The translations under genes and the position numbers were made by a program. The notes under the pieces were generated by a model that worked only from the letters and a program-made list of their open reading frames with translations, did not search any database and was not told the origin of the DNA. Below are positions 25,838-36,189 of a DNA stretch of 64,000 bases, piece by piece. Numbering within the stretch: position 1 is the stretch's first letter; each line of letters starts with the position of its first letter. Source of the DNA: SZUA-36 sp963759155 (GTDB lineage Bacteria; Pseudomonadota; Gammaproteobacteria; Xanthomonadales; SZUA-36); assembly GCA_963759155.1 (NCBI GenBank), contig CAVWXX010000015.1, positions 332,246-396,245 of the forward strand, read 5' to 3'.

Positions 25838-26374
25838 ATGAAAAAATTATTGACCATCCTGATCACACTGGGCTTCATTTCAACAAGTGTTTATGCACAG
25901 GTATGGAAACCAAATGTGAATGACAAGCTGGAATTATCCGTCGCCCAGGCCATTATCAAGGCCAATGAAAGCGACCCCACGCTGACACACTGGTTTGAAT
26001 CCGCCTACGCTTATGCGGTATTTCCAAAGGTTGGCAAAGGGGGCTTTATCGTCGGAGGCGCGGGTGGTAAGGGCCTGGTCATTCGTGGTGATACCACCAT
26101 GGGTTATACCTCGCTGTCACAGGTCACCATCGGTGCACAGATAGGTGGCCAGGTCTATGCGCAATACATCATGTTCAAAGACCAGACGGCTTTTGAGCAC
26201 TTTACCCGTGGCAACTTTGAAATGGGTGCACAGGTATCTGCGGTGGCGATTACCCTCGGCGCATCAGCTGATGCAAGATATGACAGCGGTGTAGCGGTTT
26301 TCACCCTCGCAGACGGCGGTTTAATGCTCGAAGCATCCGTGGGCGGGCAAAAATTCAAGTACGACGCCAAGTAG
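25838..26374 (+). CDS. Exported SYLF (Ysc84-type) lipid-binding domain protein
   Basis: A 178-aa protein with a signal peptide (MKKLLTILITLGFISTSVYA-Q) and a SYLF domain (AYAYAVFPKVGKGGFIVGGAGGKGLV near 56-81, GYTSLSQVTIGAQIGGQVYAQYIMFKD, then Gly/Ala-rich strands). SYLF domains bind phosphoinositides in eukaryotes. The bacterial versions are periplasmic or outer-membrane linked and of unclear function. The palindrome in its promoter suggests specific regulation. It is a single-gene unit. Confidence 0.85.
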   Translation: MKKLLTILITLGFISTSVYAQVWKPNVNDKLELSVAQAIIKANESDPTLTHWFESAYAYAVFPKVGKGGFIVGGAGGKGLVIRGDTTMGYTSLSQVTIGAQIGGQVYAQYIMFKDQTAFEHFTRGNFEMGAQVSAVAITLGASADARYDSGVAVFTLADGGLMLEASVGGQKFKYDAK

Positions 26375-26412
26375 TCAGCCTCGTGACAAGGGTCGCGGGT
26401 GTCATCACCGGT

Positions 26413-26436
26413 GCGTGACGAAGTGTTTCGTCACGC
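26413..26436. terminator. Hairpin between the SYLF gene and the SLC13 gene
   Basis: GCGTGACGAA pairs with TTTCGTCACGC around a short loop in the gap between two converging genes. T-runs are weak on both sides, so its use as a terminator is likely but not certain. Confidence 0.5.
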
Positions 26437-28258
26437 TTAAAGCTGATAGGCAAACGTAAGCACCAACGACAATACCACCCACATCAACAAGGTCAGCGGC
26501 GTCCCTACCCTGACAAAATCATTGAATTTATAACCACCTGCGTTCATCACCAGCAGGTTGGTTTTGTAAGCCATCGGTGTAATAAAGCTCAGGTTTGCAC
26601 CAAAAAGCACCGATAACACGAATGGCTCTAAAGGCAAGCCAAGCTCCTGGGCGATACTGATAGCGATCGGTGTTCCAACCACAGCCGCTGCGTTATTGGA
26701 AACTACATTGGTCAAAATAGCCATCAGCAGCATCAGGAAAGATAGTATCCATGCGGGTGAAAGCCTGGATGTCAGGTACAAAAACACCTGTGCGAGATAT
26801 TCAGCACCACCTGTTTTCATCAGTGCCGAACCAAGCGCCAACGAGGCAACGATAATGAGTATGACCTGGGCACTCAATGCACGGTTTGCCTGCTGCCAGC
26901 GGATACAACCGGTACCGATTAAGGCCATGCAGCCTAACATCGCACTCATGGCAATCGGCATGATACCAAGTGCTGCAAGCGCGACGATGGCCACCATGAT
27001 AAACAGGGCAAGTGGCGCCTTGCGTGTATGCGGTGAATCCGCCGTGTTATCCAGAACCAGCAACTCACCTCCCATCTTCAGGGTGCGGATATTTTCAGAC
27101 CTGCCCTGGACCAATAAAACATCGCTGGCGCGTAACTGGCGGCGGCTCAGTTCGGCGGTGCTCGCACTGACCACATCCCCTCCACAATGCACGGCCAGTA
27201 AGTCCAATCCATAGCGTTCTTCAAGTCGTGCATCAGCAACCTTCAGACCACGCAATTGCGAACCACCTGTCACCACCACTTCTGCAAGCTGAATATGACC
27301 TTCATGGGGTGTGGAGGGTGGCTCCGGTCCCGCCGTCAACCTGGCACCCAGAAGCGCCTGGTACTCTTTGAGCATATCAACGGTGGCGGAGACCTGGATT
27401 TTGTCATTTTCCCTGATCACTACATCGGGCAGCGGAGAGATAAACTGGTGTTCATCCCTGAATATCCGCTTGACGCGAAAGCCCTCACCGGCCTTGTGAA
27501 TAAGATGCGCCAATGACCTGCCTACCAGCGGATTGCCGGATGGTATCAGCAGGTGAGCCTCAAACTCACGATTGGAAAGATCTGCCATGGGCGGTGTCCT
27601 TTTCGGGATCATGTGAGGCGCCACCAACCACAGGTAAATAATCGCGACACTGGCTGCAAGCACAACGGGGATCATGAAATCAAACATCGCAAATCGCTCC
27701 ATGCCCATATCCGCCGCCACCGATACGACCAACAGGTTGGTCGATGTACCAATGGTCGTGCCCATACCGCCAAGCAGGGTTGCAAAGCCCATGGGGAGTA
27801 ACACACCCGATACCGAGCCCTTGCTGCGCGCCACCGCACCGATGAGCATCGGCAACATCAATACGACGATCGGTGTGTTGTTCATGAATGCACTCAAAAT
27901 GGCGGCGATGACTCAGTGTTAGCAACAGCGCAAGCTTAGGACTCCATTTCCAAAGCCTGGCAAGCCGCCTGGCCACCGGTTCAAGTGCACCGGTGCGAAC
28001 CAGCGCTTCACCAGCAATCATCAGTGCACAGACCGCAATGAGTGCCTCATGGCCAAAGCCGTAGAAAAACGTCATGGGTTCGATGGTCCCACGAGCACCT
28101 TCAAATGGAAATAGCTGGAAACCAACCACCACCATCACGAGTATCGCCAGGCTTGAGGATTCAAGGTGAATTTTCTCGCGGGAAAACAGGAACAAGGCAA
28201 CCCCGGTCATTAATAACATGACCAATGCATGTGTATTGGGCACTTGCGGGAAGTCCAT
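26437..28258 (-). pseudogene. SLC13/CitMHS-type anion transporter with RCK_C domains, frameshifted
   Basis: An inner-membrane divalent-anion or sulfate/citrate-type permease. The first frame (28258 to about 27913) gives membrane helices ending KLALLLTL. The second frame resumes with VIAAILSAFMNNTPIVVLMLP, which contains the family NNTP motif. One extra base at about 27913 separates them. The second part has two RCK_C (TrkA_C) domains (SGNPLVGRSLAHL, GSQLRGLKVADARL) and C-terminal helices with SNNAAAVVGTPIA, the second SNNA/T motif. The total would be about 606 aa. Either a recent pseudogene or a sequence error. All other parts are intact. Confidence 0.85.
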
Positions 28259-28427
28259 TGCGATACCAGACCTCTGTTACCTTCCACACCCATATTATCA
28301 GCACACATGTATTTGCTGCCAATTATTCGCCTTCGGTACGCTGGCTAATGTCAATCCACACATGAGTTTTCGTAGCTATTTCAAACTTCAAACTTCACCA
28401 TGGCAGGTTTGCACCTTACAATGCGCC

Positions 28428-29381
28428 ATGCATTTTAATAAATCCCTCAACACACTGGTTTTGGCAACGGTCCTGGTCACCGCCTGTGACCAACCCGGCA
28501 ATCAGAAAAAACCGGATGAAGACATGCAGCCAGTCAGCATGGAACGAACAGGTTGGTTGAAAAACGATGATCTCCTGGAAGCCAGCGGCATGATGGCCAG
28601 TTTCTCGCGCGAGGGTGACTTTTTCCTGCATAACGATGAGGGCGAACCGGTTCTATACGCCATCGACGAAGCCGGTGACCACCTTGGTTCTGTCGAAATA
28701 GTACCGGCCAGGAACAGGGATTGGGAAGACATCACCTCGGTACCGGTTGAAGATGGCCGTTGGATCGTGGCTGGCGATATCGGTGACAACAAGGCAAAGC
28801 GAAAATCCATCAAGCTGTATTTTGCTGAGGAACCAAAAACCGGTAAACACGACAGGTATTCCGGCAGAACGGATCTGAAACATGCATTGAGACTCACCTA
28901 CCCCGATGGACCACGTGACTGTGAAGCCATGGCTTATGACCCCATTGGCAAGCAGATTCTCTTTCTGACCAAGCGTGACAAACCCGCCCGGATGTATGCC
29001 ATCGACCTTCAAACCGCATTGACAGAGGCAGTGGCCGAACTAAAGTTCCTGGGAAACATTGCAAAACTGCGGCCACCGACATCAACCGATCGTTTTCACT
29101 GGGGTGCCAGGACAGATTACATTTCGCAACCGACCGGTTTTGACATCTCCCCTGATGGCTCCGAAGCCGCTATCATCACTTATCGAAGCCTATATCGTTT
29201 TCGACGTGAAACTGATGAAAGCTGGTTAAGCGCATTGCAAAGAAAACCTGCAGAGGTGGTTGGGCCGCCTGCCCCGCAAAATGAAGCCATCAGTTATACG
29301 GTGGATGGGAAGGCGATTTATGTGACCACTGAAAAACAGCCTGCCCCGGTCTTCCGTTTTGAATTCAGGGACACAGATTAA
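28428..29381 (+). CDS. Hypothetical lipoprotein, beta-propeller-like
   Basis: 317 aa from ATG 28428. The frame opens at 28218 but the lipoprotein signal MHFNKSLNTLVLATVLVTAC-D (lipobox VTAC) sets the start. The body has repeated patterns of Asp/Gly-rich blocks with short strands (NRDWEDITSVPVEDGRWIVAGD, DCEAMAYDPIGKQILFLTKRD, QPTGFDISPDGSEAAIITYRS, NEAISYTVDGKAIYVTTEKQ), which look like propeller blades that bind a metal or ligand. The function is unknown. It is divergent from the SLC13 gene. Confidence 0.75.
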   Translation: MHFNKSLNTLVLATVLVTACDQPGNQKKPDEDMQPVSMERTGWLKNDDLLEASGMMASFSREGDFFLHNDEGEPVLYAIDEAGDHLGSVEIVPARNRDWEDITSVPVEDGRWIVAGDIGDNKAKRKSIKLYFAEEPKTGKHDRYSGRTDLKHALRLTYPDGPRDCEAMAYDPIGKQILFLTKRDKPARMYAIDLQTALTEAVAELKFLGNIAKLRPPTSTDRFHWGARTDYISQPTGFDISPDGSEAAIITYRSLYRFRRETDESWLSALQRKPAEVVGPPAPQNEAISYTVDGKAIYVTTEKQPAPVFRFEFRDTD

Positions 29382-29449
29382 CCCATCATTGCCGATCTGT
29401 TACCCGTGTATTCAGCCTTGGAATCAACAAGCCCAGCTTGAATATCAGA

Positions 29450-31468
29450 CTAGGTGATTTCAATACCCTGACTTGCCAGGTATTCAACAAAATCGGACTC
29501 GGAGATAATCTTTACGCCCAGTTTTTCGGCTTTGGTGAGTTTTGAACCGGCCGCTTCACCCGCCAGCAAAGTGCTTGTTTTGCCGGACACACTGCCACTC
29601 ACCTTTGCCCCCAAAGATTCGAGCAGGTTTTTGGCCTGTATCCGTGGCATGGACAACGCACCCGTCAATACCCAGGTTTCGCCGGCAAGTGGCTGTTCGC
29701 CGGCATTCTCTTCCAATGCCTGCCACTCGACGCCGGCATCCTTCAGTGCCTGGATGACACGGAGGTTCTTCTCCTGCTGAAAAAATGCTGCCACGTGACT
29801 GGCAACGATGGGACCCACGTCACTGACCTCGGTCAGACTCTCTTCACTGGCGCCTTGCAATGCTTCCATCGAGCCAAAATGTGCTGCCAGTGAACGGGCA
29901 GTCACTTCCCCGACCTCACGAATACCAAGCGCATAGAGCAAGCGGTCCAGGTCCGGTCTTTTGCTGGCTTCAAGCGCTTTCAGCAGGTTCTCTGCCGACT
30001 TGCCACCCATACGCTCCATTGAAGCAATCTGCTCATGCTTGAGAAGATAAAGATCCGCTACCGTATGCACCAGGCCCTGCCCGACCAACTGATCGACCAG
30101 TTTGTCACCCAGACCCTCGATATCCATGGCCTTGCGGGTGGCAAAGTGCCGGATGCCGTGTTTGATCTGCGCCGGACAAATCAACGCGCCGGTGCAGCGT
30201 GCAACAGCCTCACCTTCCACCCGTTCAACGTCTGAACCGCATTCCGGACAGGTCCTGGGCATGTGAAACTCCGGAAGCACGGTCTCACGTCTTTGGTGGA
30301 TCGCCCGCGCCACCTCGGGAATCACGTCACCTGCCCTGCGCACCACAACCCAATCACCCACTCGAACGTCCTTTCGCCGTATTTCATCCTCGTTGTGAAG
30401 CGTGGCGTTGGTCACCGTTACACCACCAACAAAAACCGGTTCCAGTCTCGCAACCGGGGTGAGTGCCCCGGTACGACCCACCTGGATATCAATATCGAGC
30501 AAGCGGGTCAGTTCTTCTTCAGCCGGAAACTTGTGTGCCAGTGCCCAGCGTGGCGCCTTACTGATAAAACCCAGCATCCCCTGTTGATCGAAGCGGTCAA
30601 CCTTGTAAACCACACCATCGATGTCATAGCCCAGGCTTGGCCGCAGACCTGCCATTCGTTTATGGTAATCAAGGCAGCCGTTTAAGCCCTTAACCCGCCT
30701 GATCTCGGCATTGACAGGAAAACCCCAATCCCGCAAACGCAGTAAAGCATCGAACTGGGTATCCGGCAGACCATCACGGGTTGCGGTTCCATAGGCATAA
30801 AAGGCCAGCGGGCGTTTCGCGGTCAATTGTGGATCAAGCTGTCTCAAGCTTCCGGCAGCGCCATTCCTCGGGTTGACCAGTGGTTTCTCGCCCTTTTCAA
30901 TGGCCTCCTGGTTGAAGGCATCAAAACCCGCCCGTGGCATATATATCTCACCACGAACTTCCAGCAGAGGCGGCCAGCCCTCGCCATGGATTTTGAGCGG
31001 CACGGCTCGTATGGTTCTTACATTGGCGGTAACATCTTCCCCGCGTTCACCGTCTCCACGGGTGGCCGCCGTGGTCAGCAGGCCGCCTTCGTAGGTGAGT
31101 GAAATCGCCACGCCATCCAGCTTGGGCTCAGCTGCAAAAACAATATCGCTTCGCTCAAGCCCCTGTTCGACACGTCGCTCAAAATCTGCCACTTCCTCAT
31201 CCGAGAACGCATTACCGAGGGACAACATCGGCACGCGGTGCCGTATGGTTTTGAAACCTTCCTGGGGTGTGCCGCTGACACGTTGCGTGGGTGAATCCGG
31301 TGTCACCAGTTCCGGGTGAAGGGATTCGATGGCCTCCAGTTCCCGCATCAGGCGGTCGTACTCGGCGTCCGGAACCTCCGGGTCGTCGAGTACGTAATAG
31401 CTGTAATTGTGATGTTCGATCAAACGCCGCAGTTCATCAGCACGTTTGTGTGCCTGTGACGATGTCAT
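29450..31468 (-). CDS. ligA: NAD-dependent DNA ligase LigA
   Basis: LigA seals nicks in replication and repair with NAD+ as the adenylate donor. The 672-aa protein has the Ia domain for NAD (YYVLDDPEVPDAEYDRL), the adenylated Lys116 in PKLDG, an OB fold, a C4 zinc finger (CPECGSDVERVEGEAVARC, then C) near 405-430, helix-hairpin-helix repeats and a C-terminal BRCT domain from about 595. Its ATGA start overlaps the zipA stop by 4 bases, so the two are translationally coupled. Confidence 0.98.
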   Translation of the reverse strand: MTSSQAHKRADELRRLIEHHNYSYYVLDDPEVPDAEYDRLMRELEAIESLHPELVTPDSPTQRVSGTPQEGFKTIRHRVPMLSLGNAFSDEEVADFERRVEQGLERSDIVFAAEPKLDGVAISLTYEGGLLTTAATRGDGERGEDVTANVRTIRAVPLKIHGEGWPPLLEVRGEIYMPRAGFDAFNQEAIEKGEKPLVNPRNGAAGSLRQLDPQLTAKRPLAFYAYGTATRDGLPDTQFDALLRLRDWGFPVNAEIRRVKGLNGCLDYHKRMAGLRPSLGYDIDGVVYKVDRFDQQGMLGFISKAPRWALAHKFPAEEELTRLLDIDIQVGRTGALTPVARLEPVFVGGVTVTNATLHNEDEIRRKDVRVGDWVVVRRAGDVIPEVARAIHQRRETVLPEFHMPRTCPECGSDVERVEGEAVARCTGALICPAQIKHGIRHFATRKAMDIEGLGDKLVDQLVGQGLVHTVADLYLLKHEQIASMERMGGKSAENLLKALEASKRPDLDRLLYALGIREVGEVTARSLAAHFGSMEALQGASEESLTEVSDVGPIVASHVAAFFQQEKNLRVIQALKDAGVEWQALEENAGEQPLAGETWVLTGALSMPRIQAKNLLESLGAKVSGSVSGKTSTLLAGEAAGSKLTKAEKLGVKIISESDFVEYLASQGIEIT

Positions 31469-32208
31469 GATTCGGGGTTTTTCTGCCGCTCGTATTCGCG
31501 TAATTCTTCCTTGACCTGCATGGAGCGCTGACGGGTGAAGACTTGGTGTTGATCATCCAGCAAATCAGCATGCAGCAATTCGGCCAGTCTGCGGCTTGTT
31601 GCCAGCATTGAATCCCAGGCATCCAGGGCATTCCTCGGCCCGGGCAGGGTCATAAACATCGTCACACCGTGGATATCCATGGTGTTCCAGGTGTTTTTAT
31701 CAAATGACCCGGGCTTGGTCAGGTTGGCCATGCTGAAGACCGGCTCGACGTCTTCTTCATGGATACGGTGAAAAATGTCATGGGTGCCAAAAACCAGGCC
31801 GGACTTCACGGCGGCATCAAGTAATTCAATCCCGCTTATCGTGTGATTATCGCGGGACTGTATGAACAGCGTAACAATTTTATCCGGAAGCGGCGCAGCG
31901 GGGGCTTTAGGCTTGTTGTCCAGTCGTGGTTCGATTCTATTCTCACCCCCTCTGCCTGTAACCGCCTCGCCTTCAGAAGGCAGATCAATGGCCAGCTCGG
32001 CTTGCCTGGCATCAAACCCGTCGCCTTCGCCGTCGACCTCAGCATGTTCGGAATTGAGAGCCGGCTCACGCCTGACCCTTTGTGCATGGGCGCGTTTACG
32101 CGAAGCGCGTGGTTTACGTTTTCTGTCGGGGTTGCCGAACAGGAAGATGCCCGCAAGAATCAAAACCCCGGCAATGACTAAAATCCATCTTAGTGTTGAA
32201 GTTTCCAT
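31465..32208 (-). CDS. zipA: Cell division protein ZipA
   Basis: ZipA tethers FtsZ to the inner membrane at the division site. The 247-aa protein has an N-terminal membrane helix (STLRWILVIAGVLILAGIFLFG, residues 3-24), a charged linker and the C-terminal FtsZ-binding domain (PDKIVTLFIQSRDNHTISGIELLDAAVKSGLVFG; GSFDKNTWNTMDIHGVTMFMTLP). It lies 10 bases after smc and overlaps ligA. smc-zipA-ligA is a known gammaproteobacterial order. Confidence 0.95.
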   Translation of the reverse strand: METSTLRWILVIAGVLILAGIFLFGNPDRKRKPRASRKRAHAQRVRREPALNSEHAEVDGEGDGFDARQAELAIDLPSEGEAVTGRGGENRIEPRLDNKPKAPAAPLPDKIVTLFIQSRDNHTISGIELLDAAVKSGLVFGTHDIFHRIHEEDVEPVFSMANLTKPGSFDKNTWNTMDIHGVTMFMTLPGPRNALDAWDSMLATSRRLAELLHADLLDDQHQVFTRQRSMQVKEELREYERQKNPES

Positions 32209-32218
32209 AGCAATATCA

Positions 32219-35200
32219 CTAATTTCCTACAAATTTGGTCGCCTCATCAATATCGACCTGTACCAACCGTGAAACCCCTGGCTCACGCATGGTGACACCG
32301 CTGAGCTGGTGCACCATTTCCATGGTAATTTTATTATGGGTGACCACGATAAACTGCACAGTTTCAGACATTTCTTTCACCATAGCAGTAAAACGTACGA
32401 CATTGGCATCATCCAGTGGTGCATCGACCTCGTCCAACAGACAGAATGGTGCCGGGTTCAGGCGGAATATGGCAAAAACAAAAGCCACAGCCGTCAAGGC
32501 CTTCTCACCACCGGACATCAGGTTAATGCTGCTGATCCGTTTACCCGGTGGCCGTGCCATGATCGATACGCCCGTGGTCAACAGGTCATCACCGGTTAAC
32601 TCAAGGTAGGCGTGTCCGCCACCAAACAGCTTTGGAAAGAGTTCCTGTACACCCTTATTGACACTTTCAAATGTGTCTTTAAAGCGGGTGCGTGTCTTAC
32701 GATCAATTTTCTTGATCGCATTTTCAAGTGTTTCCAGTGCGCCGACGAGGTCCTCGTGCTGGGCGTCCATGTATTCCTTGCGTTTGAGTTCCTCTTCATA
32801 TTCGGATATCGCCGCCAGGTTGACGGGTTCCAGGCGAACAATTCGTTCACCCAGTCGCTCAAACTCCTGTTGCCAGGCCTCGGCATCCGCGTCCTCGGGA
32901 AGTGCTTGCGCCAACTCGCTCACCTGTTGACCCAATTGCTCAACCTGCTGCTCAAGATTGCGGGCATTCAATTCCAGCTCCTGCTGCTGCAGGCGGGCCT
33001 TTTCCAATGAACCACGAATTTCATCGACCTGCCTGACGCAGGCTTGACGGGCCGCATCAAGCTTGCGGTAGTCATCTTCGAGTTGTTGCATTTTCGCCCT
33101 CGCCGCGGCCAGACGCTGCTCCACGTCAACACGGGTCTGTAACAGGCGATCCATGTTTTCACGGTGTTCTTCTTGCGGATCTTCGTTGAGCGCAATTTGC
33201 TCACTAAGCTGCAAAAATCGTTGTTGCAGCTGGCTGAACTGGGTATCCATTCGTTGCAGCGAGTTTCGCAGTGAATCAAGGCTGGCACGGTGTGACCCGG
33301 TTTTTAATGCCAGGTCATGACGCTGATTACGTATTTCCCGGGCACGGGTACGGGCCTGATCCCTGCGCTCCAGCAATGACTGACGTTGCTTGTCCAGTGC
33401 GGACCGCTCCTTCTCGGTAGCGGCCATTTCATCCAGCAAAGCAGCCTGTTCGACCCGCAGGGTTTTAATCTGTGAATTATCGTCATTTTGCCTGCGCTGC
33501 AAATTTGAGGATTCTTCCGCAATCTGCTTTTGGCGACCCTTGAGGTCTTCGATCCGGCTTCGTCCGGCGTTCAGCCGGCTCCCCAGATCCGAACCCTTAC
33601 GGTGCAATTCATTCACCTGGTGCTGTAGCTCATTGACTTCTTTTTCAGTGACCGGCAGCGCATCCCGTTCTGCCTGGTTTGCCTCGCTAAGCGCCAACCA
33701 TTGTTGCTGCAACCCGGAAAGCTCTGCCTGCAGGGATTTGATTTCCTGTTTTCGCGCCAGCATTCCCGTCTTTCCGGACTGGCTGCCTGCAACCCGAACC
33801 CATCCCGGCCCGATCCACTGACCTTCGGCCGTGATGACAGATAAGCCATCTTTCAGGCCCGGCATGTAACTGAAGGCAGATTCCAGGGAGTCGGCAATCT
33901 GCACGTGGTTAAGCTGTGCCAAAATGGCGTCAGGCGCCGTGACTTTCTCAGCCAGGCTGCCCGGTTGTGCCTTCAGCCCGGATGACCCGCTGCCAAGCAG
34001 CGTCAACTCAAGGTCACCACGGTTGCCTTCCGCAAGCCGGCTCAAAAGGGTTGACAAGCTTGCCGTATCATCGACCATCACAGAATCCAGCCAGAACCCC
34101 AACACGGTTTCAACCGCGGCCTCCCAGCCTTTTGCAACATCGAGTTGCTCGACCAGGCGCGGGGCAGATTCAAGGCCATTGGATTCGAGCCAGGCAATTC
34201 CCTTGTCGCCAGCCCGGGCTGCCTGTTGCAATGCCTTGAGTGATTCAAGCCGGCCTTCACGCCGGTTTATCTCGCCTTTTAATTCATGCTGCTTTGCGAT
34301 GGCGTCGCGCAAACCCTGACGACGGGATTCGAGGGCTTTACGGCTTGATTCGAGTTGTTTCTGCTGCTCAGCCAGTTGCTCTGCCACCCCGTCAGCCTGT
34401 TTCTCAAGCGCAATCACTTCCTGGGTCAGGTTACCGGTGTCCGTGCCTTCAGTCTCATCCGCAAGAGCCTTTAGACGCACCGATGCCTCCTGCATGCGAT
34501 CATCCAGCATCGCCAGCGTTGCACGCTGGTTATCGGCTTTCCGGTTGAGTTCGTTGTTTTTGACGTGATGTTTTTCCAGGCGCTCCTGCCAGCTGGCCAC
34601 CTCGGCTTCAGCCGTCTGCATCTCGGTATCTGCACTGGCCTCTTCTTTCAGAGCCGTTTCCAGCGCGGGCTCAAACCCGGCCAGCTTGCTGGTCAGGTCC
34701 TCCACCTGGGCCCGGTCCAGCACCATGTGCTTTTCCATATCCTGTAAAGCACCCGATGTCTCGTCGTATTCTTTCTTTTGCCTGGCCTGCAATTCACGAC
34801 TGTGCTGAATCGACTGCTCCAGCCGGGCGATGTCACTGCTCACGGAATATAGCTCACCCTGCACGGTATTGAATGCCTCACTCGCACCCGCCTGTTCCTG
34901 GTGAATAGACTCCATGCGCGACTCAATGCCGCGTTGCTCGGCGAGTTGCTCCTGCATCGCGGTTTCCTGCACCGATAAGCCGGAACGACCAAGCTCGGCA
35001 TCCTGTTGCAAGGAACTCCAGCGCAAGGCCAACAGCTTTGATTCGAGTTCCCTTTGCTCGACCTTCAGCTTCTTGTAACGTTCTGCGGCATTGGCCTGTC
35101 TTTTCAAACGGTTCAGATGACTGGCAATTTCATCACGCAGATCGGTCAGGCGGTCGAGGTTTTCGCGGGTGTGCTTGATACGTCGCTCGGTTTCCCTGCG

Positions 35201-35728
35201 CCGCTCCTTGTAGCGTGATATCCCAGCCGCTTCCTCAAGATGTGACCTGACCTCTTCCGGACCTGCGTCAACCACCTGGGAGATCATGCCCTGCTCGATG
35301 ATCGAATAGCTCTTTGAGCCGATACCGGTACCGAGGAAAAGATCCCGAACATCCTTGCGCCGGCAGCGTGTGCCATTCAAGGCATACTGTGAGACACCAT
35401 CGCGCCCAACCATGCGTTTGACAGAGATTTCATTGAAGGCGGCAAACTCACCCGCGATGCGGCCACTGGAATTGTCAAAAATCAACTCCACGCTGGCGAT
35501 GCCGACGGGCTTGCGACTGCTTGAGCCGGAAAAAATAACATCCGCCATTGATTCACCGCGTAACACTTTGGCGGAACCTTCACCCATCACCCAGCGAACC
35601 GCGTCGATAATGTTTGATTTGCCACAACCATTGGGCCCGACGATACCCGTCAGGTTGGTCGGCGCTGTGAAATTAGTCGCATCAACGAAGGATTTGAAGC
35701 CAGCTAGCTTGATTGCAGTCAGTCGCAT
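32219..35728 (-). CDS. smc: Chromosome segregation protein SMC
   Basis: SMC forms a DNA-entrapping ring with ScpA and ScpB, both encoded in this window, to compact and separate chromosomes. The 1169-aa protein has Walker A GPNGCGKSN from 31, a long coiled coil, a hinge at about 500-640, a second coiled coil, then the ABC signature LMSGGEKALT near 1080 and Walker B LLDEVDAPLDD near 1105. The length is normal. Its presence with ScpAB means this lineage uses the Smc type rather than MukBEF. Confidence 0.98.
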   Translation of the reverse strand: MRLTAIKLAGFKSFVDATNFTAPTNLTGIVGPNGCGKSNIIDAVRWVMGEGSAKVLRGESMADVIFSGSSSRKPVGIASVELIFDNSSGRIAGEFAAFNEISVKRMVGRDGVSQYALNGTRCRRKDVRDLFLGTGIGSKSYSIIEQGMISQVVDAGPEEVRSHLEEAAGISRYKERRRETERRIKHTRENLDRLTDLRDEIASHLNRLKRQANAAERYKKLKVEQRELESKLLALRWSSLQQDAELGRSGLSVQETAMQEQLAEQRGIESRMESIHQEQAGASEAFNTVQGELYSVSSDIARLEQSIQHSRELQARQKKEYDETSGALQDMEKHMVLDRAQVEDLTSKLAGFEPALETALKEEASADTEMQTAEAEVASWQERLEKHHVKNNELNRKADNQRATLAMLDDRMQEASVRLKALADETEGTDTGNLTQEVIALEKQADGVAEQLAEQQKQLESSRKALESRRQGLRDAIAKQHELKGEINRREGRLESLKALQQAARAGDKGIAWLESNGLESAPRLVEQLDVAKGWEAAVETVLGFWLDSVMVDDTASLSTLLSRLAEGNRGDLELTLLGSGSSGLKAQPGSLAEKVTAPDAILAQLNHVQIADSLESAFSYMPGLKDGLSVITAEGQWIGPGWVRVAGSQSGKTGMLARKQEIKSLQAELSGLQQQWLALSEANQAERDALPVTEKEVNELQHQVNELHRKGSDLGSRLNAGRSRIEDLKGRQKQIAEESSNLQRRQNDDNSQIKTLRVEQAALLDEMAATEKERSALDKQRQSLLERRDQARTRAREIRNQRHDLALKTGSHRASLDSLRNSLQRMDTQFSQLQQRFLQLSEQIALNEDPQEEHRENMDRLLQTRVDVEQRLAAARAKMQQLEDDYRKLDAARQACVRQVDEIRGSLEKARLQQQELELNARNLEQQVEQLGQQVSELAQALPEDADAEAWQQEFERLGERIVRLEPVNLAAISEYEEELKRKEYMDAQHEDLVGALETLENAIKKIDRKTRTRFKDTFESVNKGVQELFPKLFGGGHAYLELTGDDLLTTGVSIMARPPGKRISSINLMSGGEKALTAVAFVFAIFRLNPAPFCLLDEVDAPLDDANVVRFTAMVKEMSETVQFIVVTHNKITMEMVHQLSGVTMREPGVSRLVQVDIDEATKFVGN

Positions 35729-35793
35729 ATATTGAATCTGTGTTCAGAGATGAGTAAAGTGCCCATCCTATTAATTTTTTTCCGGAGAGTTGT

Positions 35794-36183
35794 ATGACAA
35801 GCCAGCCCAGTCGGGAACTGGAACTGTTTCCTAACCCCCAGCCAGCACGGGATTATACCATTCGAATCGATATTCCGGAGTTTACTTGTTTGTGCCCGAA
35901 AACCGGTCAGCCGGACTTCGCCACGCTCACCCTCGAGTATATTCCGGACCTGCAGTGTGTTGAACTTAAATCTTTGAAAATGTATGTCTGGAGTTTCAGG
36001 AATGAAGGTGCGTTTCATGAAGCGGTCACCAATGAAATTCTTGACGACCTGGTCAAGGCGACGAAACCCCGGTTCATGCGCCTGAGTGCCGTGTTCAATG
36101 TACGTGGCGGTATTGGCACCACCGTTGTTGTCGAACACATGGCTGAAGGCTGGCAAGCGCCCGCTTGTGTCGAGTTGCCGTAG
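35794..36183 (+). CDS. queF: NADPH-dependent 7-cyano-7-deazaguanine reductase QueF
   Basis: QueF reduces preQ0 to preQ1 in queuosine synthesis. The 129-aa unimodular type has the QueF signature TCLCPKTGQPDFA with catalytic Cys34 and Asp41, the substrate segment ELKSLKMYVWSFRNEGAFHE at about 57-76 and the NADPH-region Arg cluster. AGAG precedes the ATG. queG, the last enzyme of the same pathway, is at 57421. The gene is divergent from smc. Confidence 0.96.
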   Translation: MTSQPSRELELFPNPQPARDYTIRIDIPEFTCLCPKTGQPDFATLTLEYIPDLQCVELKSLKMYVWSFRNEGAFHEAVTNEILDDLVKATKPRFMRLSAVFNVRGGIGTTVVVEHMAEGWQAPACVELP

Positions 36184-36189
36184 GATGAA

